Below, piece by piece: positions 61,337 through 64,000 of a stretch of DNA of 64,000 nucleotides. Numbering within the stretch: position 1 is the first letter of the stretch; every line of letters begins with the position of its first letter. Origin of the DNA: Candidatus Accumulibacter proximus (lineage in GTDB: Bacteria > Pseudomonadota > Gammaproteobacteria > Burkholderiales > Rhodocyclaceae); the NCBI GenBank assembly GCA_016709675.1, contig JADJMH010000005.1, positions 62,001 to 126,000 of the forward strand. The letters are read 5' to 3'. The notes below the pieces were generated by a model. It did not search any database, was not told the DNA's origin, and saw nothing but the letters and a program-made list of their open reading frames with translations. A program made the position numbers and the translations under genes.

Positions 61337-62245
61337 ATGGCAAAACTTCGTCAGGCCGCCATCTACGGCAAGGGCGGTATCGGCAAGTCTACCACTACCC
61401 AGAACCTGGTCGCCGCGCTGGCCGAGATCGGCAAAAAGGTGATGATCGTCGGCTGCGACCCGAAGGCCGACTCGACCCGCCTGATCCTGCACAGCAAGGC
61501 GCAGAACTCGGTCATGGGTCTTGCCGCCGAGGCCGGCTCGGTCGAGGACCTCGAACTCGAGGATGTGATGTCGGTCGGTTACGGCGGCATCAAGTGCGTC
61601 GAATCCGGTGGCCCGGAACCAGGCGTCGGCTGTGCCGGTCGCGGCGTGATCACGGCCATCAACTTCCTTGAAGAGGAAGGCGCCTACGACGAGGACCTCG
61701 AGTTCGTCTTCTACGACGTGCTCGGCGACGTCGTCTGCGGCGGCTTCGCGATGCCGATCCGCGAGAACAAGGCGCAGGAAATCTACATCGTCTGCTCGGG
61801 CGAGATGATGGCCATGTACGCCGCCAACAATATCGCCAAGGGCATTGTGAAATACGCCAACTCCGGCGGCGTGCGCCTCGCCGGCCTGATCTGCAACAGC
61901 CGCAACACCGACCGCGAGGACGAGCTGATCATGGCGCTGGCGGCCAAGCTGGGCACCCAGATGATCCACTTCATCCCGCGTCACAACATCGTCCAGCACG
62001 CCGAGATCCGCCGCATGACGGTGATCGAGTACGACCCGACGGCACCGCAGGCCGACGAGTACCGGACGCTGGCAAAGAAGATCGTCGACAACAAGAACTT
62101 CGTGATCCCGACGCCGGTGACCATGGACGAACTCGAGGAACTGCTGATGGAGTTCGGCATCCTGGAGGCGGACGACGAGTCGATCATCGGCAAGACCGCT
62201 GCGCAGCTTGCGGCCGAACAAGCCGAAGCACTCGCCGCTGCCTGA
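61337..62245 (+). CDS. nifH: NifH, nitrogenase iron protein
   Basis: NifH passes electrons to NifDK with ATP hydrolysis and takes part in cofactor assembly. The 302-residue protein has the P-loop GKGGIGKST (11-19), Cys99 in GVGCAGRG and a second cluster Cys in LGDVVCGGF, and Arg102, the site modified by DraT. The ATG at 61337 follows AAGGAG; the longer frame upstream runs through the promoter. The C-terminal tail after LLMEFGI is about ten residues longer than in many NifH proteins and alanine-rich. Confidence 0.98.
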   Translation: MAKLRQAAIYGKGGIGKSTTTQNLVAALAEIGKKVMIVGCDPKADSTRLILHSKAQNSVMGLAAEAGSVEDLELEDVMSVGYGGIKCVESGGPEPGVGCAGRGVITAINFLEEEGAYDEDLEFVFYDVLGDVVCGGFAMPIRENKAQEIYIVCSGEMMAMYAANNIAKGIVKYANSGGVRLAGLICNSRNTDREDELIMALAAKLGTQMIHFIPRHNIVQHAEIRRMTVIEYDPTAPQADEYRTLAKKIVDNKNFVIPTPVTMDELEELLMEFGILEADDESIIGKTAAQLAAEQAEALAAA

Positions 62246-62326
62246 ACCGCCTGGACTGCGCAATACCGTCTCAACCCGCGGGTGCCGCGCACACATGAGT
62301 AGCGGCAGCCAAAAAGGAGAAGCAGG

Positions 62327-63829
62327 ATGTCTGAATTGACACGTGAAGAAACCGAGGCCCTGATTCAGGACGTGCTCGAGGTTTATCCCGACAAGGCCAG
62401 GAAGGACCGCGCCAAGCACCTCGCGGTCAACGACCAGTCGGTCGAACAATCGAAGAAGTGCATCACTTCGAACCGCAAGTCGCTGCCCGGCGTGATGACC
62501 GTGCGTGGCTGTGCCTACGCCGGTTCCAAGGGGGTGGTCTGGGGTCCGATCAAGGACATGATCCACGTCTCGCACGGCCCCATCGGCTGCGGCCAGTATT
62601 CGCGTGCCGGCCGCCGCAACTACTACGTCGGCACCACCGGCGTCGACACCTTCGGCACCATGAACTTCACCTCCGACTTCCAGGAGAAGGACATCGTCTT
62701 CGGCGGCGACAAGAAGCTGGCCAAGCTGATCGGCGAGATCGAGATGCTGTTTCCGCTGCACAAGGGGATTTCGGTGCAGTCCGAGTGCCCGATCGGGCTG
62801 ATCGGCGACGACATCGAGGCGGTGTCGAAAAAGGCCGCCAAGGAAATGGACAAGCCGATCGTTCCGGTGCGCTGTGAAGGCTTCCGTGGCGTTTCACAGT
62901 CGCTCGGGCACCACATCGCCAACGATTCGATCCGCGACTGGGTCCTCGACAAGCGCGACGGCCAGGCCTTCGAAGCAACCCCCTACGATGTTTCCATCAT
63001 TGGCGACTACAACATCGGCGGCGATGCCTGGGCGTCGCGCATCCTGCTCGAGGAGATGGGCCTGCGCGTGGTCTCGCAGTGGGCTGGCGACGGGACGCTG
63101 GCCGAGATCGAAATGACGCCGAAGGTCAAGCTCAACCTCCTGCACTGCTACCGCTCGATGAATTACATCAGCCGCCACATGGAGGAGAAGTACGGCATTC
63201 CCTGGCTCGAATACAACTTCTTCGGCCCGACCAAGATTGCCGAGTCGCTGCGGGCAATTGCCGCCCACTTCGATGACCACATCAAGGAAGGCGCCGAGCG
63301 CGTCATTGCCAAGTACCAGCCGATGATGGAGGCGGTGATCGCCAAGTACAAGCCGCGCCTGCAGGGCAAGACGGTGATGCTCTACGTCGGTGGCCTGCGA
63401 CCGCGGCACGTCATCGGCGCCTACGAGGATCTCGGCATGCAGGTCATCGGCACCGGTTACGAGTTCGCGCACAACGACGACTACGACCGCACGATCAAGG
63501 AAATGGGCAACGCCACGCTGCTCTACGACGACGCCACCGGCTTCGAACTGGAAGAGTTCATCAAGCGGATGAAGCCCGACCTGGTCGGTTCCGGCATCAA
63601 GGAAAAATACGTCTTCCAGAAGATGGGTATCCCGCTCCGCCAGATGCACTCGTGGGACTACTCGGGTCCGTACCACGGCTACGACGGCTTCGCCATCTTT
63701 GCCCGCGACATGGACATGGCGATTTCCAATCCGTGCTGGAGCAAGCAGACGCCACCGTGGAAGAAGCAGCCGGAGTTGAACGACTCAACCGCGCCAAGTG
63801 AAGCGGGTGAGCTGAAGAAGGTCGCCTGA
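62327..63829 (+). CDS. nifD: NifD, nitrogenase MoFe protein alpha subunit
   Basis: The 500-residue alpha subunit carries P-cluster Cys in VRGCAYAG, HGPIGCGQ and SECPIGLIGDD, the FeMo-cofactor ligand Cys in NLLHCYRS and His in QMHSWDYSGPYHG. These together make it the Mo-dependent enzyme, not VnfD/AnfD. The start ATG has a strong AAAAGGAGAAG site. The 81-base nifH-nifD gap contains GCCGCGCACACATGAGTAGCGGC, a possible small hairpin that could set the NifH excess. Confidence 0.98.
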   Translation: MSELTREETEALIQDVLEVYPDKARKDRAKHLAVNDQSVEQSKKCITSNRKSLPGVMTVRGCAYAGSKGVVWGPIKDMIHVSHGPIGCGQYSRAGRRNYYVGTTGVDTFGTMNFTSDFQEKDIVFGGDKKLAKLIGEIEMLFPLHKGISVQSECPIGLIGDDIEAVSKKAAKEMDKPIVPVRCEGFRGVSQSLGHHIANDSIRDWVLDKRDGQAFEATPYDVSIIGDYNIGGDAWASRILLEEMGLRVVSQWAGDGTLAEIEMTPKVKLNLLHCYRSMNYISRHMEEKYGIPWLEYNFFGPTKIAESLRAIAAHFDDHIKEGAERVIAKYQPMMEAVIAKYKPRLQGKTVMLYVGGLRPRHVIGAYEDLGMQVIGTGYEFAHNDDYDRTIKEMGNATLLYDDATGFELEEFIKRMKPDLVGSGIKEKYVFQKMGIPLRQMHSWDYSGPYHGYDGFAIFARDMDMAISNPCWSKQTPPWKKQPELNDSTAPSEAGELKKVA

Positions 63830-63891
63830 GAGAATTTCCCTCAACTTGTGTCCGCGTCCACACATGGGTGGCGCGGCCAAAGGAGATGAAG

Positions 63892-64000
63892 ATGCAAGCT
63901 GTAGATGATATCAAGCCCTGCTACCCGCTTTTCGGCGAACCCGACTATCAGGCCTCGTTGAAGAACAAGCGGGATGTCTGCGAAGAACGCCATCCACCGG
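63892..64000 (+). CDS. nifK: NifK, nitrogenase beta subunit (start only)
   Basis: The first 36 codons read MQAVDDIKPCYPLFGEPDYQ and NKRDVCEERHP, the usual NifK start (compare ...YPLF...DY...KRD.FEE). AAAGGAGATGAAG precedes the ATG, and a hairpin-like CGCGTCCACACATGGGTGGCGCG lies in the nifD-nifK gap. The gene runs off the window. Confidence 0.93.
   Translation, partial: MQAVDDIKPCYPLFGEPDYQASLKNKRDVCEERHPP

Noticed and set aside
61295..62761. A 488-codon minus-strand frame
   Set aside because: Antisense of nifH and the start of nifD.

Overview
The window is high-GC bacterial DNA carrying parts of a nitrogen-fixation (nif) region that is interrupted by about 40 kb of mobile and cassette DNA. 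Gene order and protein types (rnfAB divergent from nifLA, a NifA without the oxygen-sensing cysteine linker, nifB-fdxN, an FeSII-type ferredoxin, draG/draT, nifHDK) suggest a betaproteobacterium, most likely Rhodocyclales (Accumulibacter/Dechloromonas type). That placement is inference from gene content only.

Region 1 (1-18.4 kb), nif regulation and accessory genes. rnfBA faces left, away from nifLA. The spacer holds a NifA-type site (TGT-N10-ACA) and sigma-54-like promoters for both directions. After nifA come a thiolase and an LCAD-type acyl-CoA dehydrogenase behind a sigma-54-like promoter, a GH13 alpha-glucosidase, a secreted protein with a zinc-ribbon membrane protein, and a caspase-like protein. 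The nif genes then resume with nifB, fdxN, a truncated NifO-like gene, a flavodiiron protein, a 2Fe-2S ferredoxin, an FeSII homologue, draG and a SIR2-like gene. Three partial copies of the nifA-nifB spacer (about 4.28, 9.2 and 12.46 kb) suggest that the non-nif genes were inserted into a once contiguous nifLA-nifB locus.

Region 2 (18.5-57.7 kb), an integron-like cassette array with no integron integrase in view. I see about ten well-formed attC sites plus several interrupted or degenerate ones, nearly all pointing toward lower coordinates, as do most cassette genes. Cargo includes OsmC, FitAB-type and HigBA-type toxin-antitoxin pairs, a nitroreductase lipoprotein, a 4-kb low-GC operon of nucleobase/nucleotide enzymes with a queuosine-precursor-type transporter, a TIR-like protein and several unknown proteins. 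Three group IIC introns sit inside attC cores, each exactly between GT and TAG. A fourth, unrelated group II intron, two IS91-like elements with tyrosine recombinases, an IS21-like element and an orphan HsdR-Fic pair are also present. About 2 to 2.7 kb direct repeats (23.4-25.4 and 57.7-60.4 kb) carry a TumE-type toxin-antitoxin pair; the left copy ends in a fragment of draT.

Region 3 (57.7-64 kb). Repeat copy, a PIN toxin-antitoxin pair, draT, then nifH, nifD and the start of nifK behind a NifA site and sigma-54 promoter. The visible logic: NifL/NifA control nif promoters; Rnf, FdxN, ferredoxins and the flavodiiron protein supply electrons or remove oxygen; FeSII may shield nitrogenase; DraT/DraG switch NifH by ADP-ribosylation. 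Many mobile-element genes are split by one-base changes in homopolymers, so real decay and sequencing error cannot be separated here.
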